DNA from: Polytrichum commune
Taxonomy: Eukaryota > Streptophyta > Polytrichopsida > Polytrichales > Polytrichaceae
DNA length: 64,000 bases
Assembly: GCA_950295325.1 (NCBI GenBank)
Contig: OX485807.1
Coordinates: 7,564,501-7,628,500 of the forward strand
Direction: 5' to 3'
The notes under the pieces were generated by a model. The model had not been told where the DNA came from. It worked only from the letters and a program-made list of their open reading frames with translations, and searched no databases. A program made the translations under genes and the position numbers. Of this stretch, positions 62,701 through 64,000 are shown in pieces (position 1 is the stretch's first letter; the number at the start of each line of letters is the position of its first letter).

Positions 62701-63278
62701 GGTCACAAGTGTGGGATCCGTTGCGGTCGGGTAAGGAAGCCGCATTTATTTGGTCAATTTGGCATAAGGCGGTTGCCGTTAATGAATGGAGGGCACGCAT
62801 CACACCGGCCTCAATCTCCAAGCAATGCATTTTTTGCCTACCTAACACTAGTGAATCAGTCAAACATTAATTTTGGGATTGCATTCAAGCTAGACGAGCA
62901 TGGAGATGGACTACCTATATCATGCACGAACTCTATGGGGTTAGATCTGGCAACTATGATTGCTTCAATTGGAAGCAAGTGGTGTTTAGGGAAAGAATCC
63001 CCAAAAGATATGAAAAAATGGTTAAAATTTGGCACCTTCTTAGGGGCATTACTCTTTGGACCATTTGGATCGAACGTAATGACAAAGTGTTTAACCAAAT
63101 ACAATGGCATGAGTCTAAGGTTAAGCAATAGATTTGGGATGAATTGATTATCTATGCCAAGATGGCATGGAAGAGGGTGTTGGCACAAATCAAGATTAGT
63201 AGCTTTTCAAAGATGGCCATGCTTCGGAGCTTTGACAAGACTTGGGGCGCGAGGAGTGTTCTTTGTCGACGACACGAT

Positions 63279-64000
63279 TGTGAGGCCAAACCGCCCACCC
63301 TTATGCGTTGTAGTCCGGGTGAGGGCATGGGATCACATTCATGTTCACATAACTCCCTCTTCCCAACGCCATTAAGATCCATTACATTTTCCATCAACTT
63401 TGGCACACCAATTTATTCCATGACATGAGTACAAGCGTTGAAAAACGCTCTTCTTTATTGTCACCCCCTAATCCCCCATCTAATTCCTCGTGATCCCCTC
63501 ACTTACTAATAACTAATTATCTCAATCACTATTCCGTAATAAACCTAATTAACTAAACTATAAAGTGATATAGTGTAAACACTACTGGCCCCACTCCATT
63601 ATTCAACCTCCGAAAATGCTAGCAGCCTGCTTCCATAATCCTCAAACCGAGCTGCCGAATGCTAGCAGCTTGCTACAAAATCTTCAACCCAGCTGCCGAA
63701 TGCTAGCAGCTTGCCACAGAATCCTCAAACCAACTGCCGAATGCTAGCCCAGCTGCCGAATGCTAGCCCAGCTGCTGAACGCTAGCAGCTTGCTACATAA
63801 TCTTCAAACCAACTGCCGAATGCTAGCCCGGCTGCCGAATGATAGCAGCTTGCTACAGAATCTTCAAACCAGCTGCCGAATGCTAGCCCAGCTGCCGAAT
63901 GATAGCAGCTTGCTACAAAATCTTCAACCCAGCTGCCGAATGCTAGCAGCTTGCCACAAAATCCTCAAACCAACTGCCGAATGCTAGCCCAGCTGCCGAA
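63279..64000 (+). mobile_element. LTR-B copy B6, cut by the window end
   Basis: Starts TGTGAGGCCAAACCGCCC inside the LINE frame (left flank ACGAT) and runs off the window. Hairpin H2 at 63434-63449, then a minisatellite based on CAGCTGCCGAATGCTAGC from about 63640 to the end. No peptide frame. Whether it is a solo LTR or the 5' LTR of a full element cannot be seen here. Confidence 0.7.
63434..63449 (+). other. Stem-loop in LTR-B6 (hairpin H2)
   Basis: AGCGTT-GAAA-AACGCT, identical in stem and loop to 56393-56408 although the surrounding sequence has diverged. Confidence 0.6.

Larger units (their letters stand above)
57752..63278 (+). pseudogene. LINE ORF2 C-terminal remnant, interrupted by nested LTRs
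   Basis: Two plus-strand segments, 57752-58276 and 62174-63278, belong to one LINE. The first has KKKYGGLGLVDP, the usual sequence after the reverse transcriptase core, and shifts frame near 57950. The second carries a zf-RVT-type domain: AAFIWSIWHKAVAVNEW, CIFC, then FWDC and LWTIWIERN. Stops include 57952-57954 (at the frameshift), 58212, 58230, 62868-62870 and 63129-63131. Taking out LTR-B4 with one duplication copy joins NLEQ to RDWEEVT in the same frame. The reverse transcriptase core and endonuclease are not in the window. Confidence 0.8.

Noticed and set aside
1-64000. tRNA, rRNA or organelle-derived segments
   Set aside because: Nothing resembling a tRNA, a ribosomal RNA or organelle genes was seen on either strand.

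Overview
This window is plant nuclear DNA. It has GT-AG introns, a 15-exon malectin-like leucine-rich-repeat receptor kinase, a satellite array, solo LTRs, a LINE remnant, and MULE, hAT and pogo remnants. The species cannot be named from sequence alone. The transposon density and the WRKY-GCM1/MULE/SWIM gene pair would fit a large genome, possibly a non-seed land plant (low confidence). All exon structures below were built by hand from splice-site phase and comparison of paralogues.

Layout. 1-8355: a ~74-bp satellite of roughly 70-75 monomers, split by a 2.84-kb LTR-type element (LTR-A copy 1, 2588-5425). 8356-29072: a cluster of genes that look transposon-derived. Gene A (+, 9539-13182) is an intact 1184-aa protein with a WRKY-GCM1-like zinc finger, a MULE-type RNase H core and a SWIM finger. 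C2 (-, 13344-13811) is a small charged protein. Gene C (-, 14305-20797) has 10 exons and 861 aa, with a tentative ParB-like motif; its two large introns are filled with related tandem repeats carrying a near-perfect dyad. D (+, 21238-21666) is a small protein. Gene B (+, 22126-28631) is a paralogue of gene A killed by an amber stop and by a second LTR-A insertion with a perfect CATGG target-site duplication. 29072-32704: a decayed transposase of the DUF7869 type, itself split by a solo LTR of a second family (LTR-B).

35861-47672: an apparently intact receptor kinase on the minus strand (953 aa, all kinase motifs present), with a 1.05-kb long-inverted-repeat MULE-like element in its fifth intron. 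48188-49168: a pogo/Lemi1-like element. 50.87-52.9 kb: a long imperfect hairpin and an old tandem duplication. 53453-55071: a hAT element with a dead transposase. 55.1-64.0 kb: LTR nest, with a LINE ORF2 tail interrupted by LTR-B, which is interrupted by another LTR-B.

How the parts relate. Genes A and C converge, and gene C is divergent from D and B, as the exon-like ORF C1 is divergent from A. This suggests a multi-gene mobile or domesticated module present in two tandem versions, one intact and one inactivated. LTR-B copies share an unexpected constraint: a short peptide whose codons differ mostly at third positions, followed by stem-loops with compensatory base changes.
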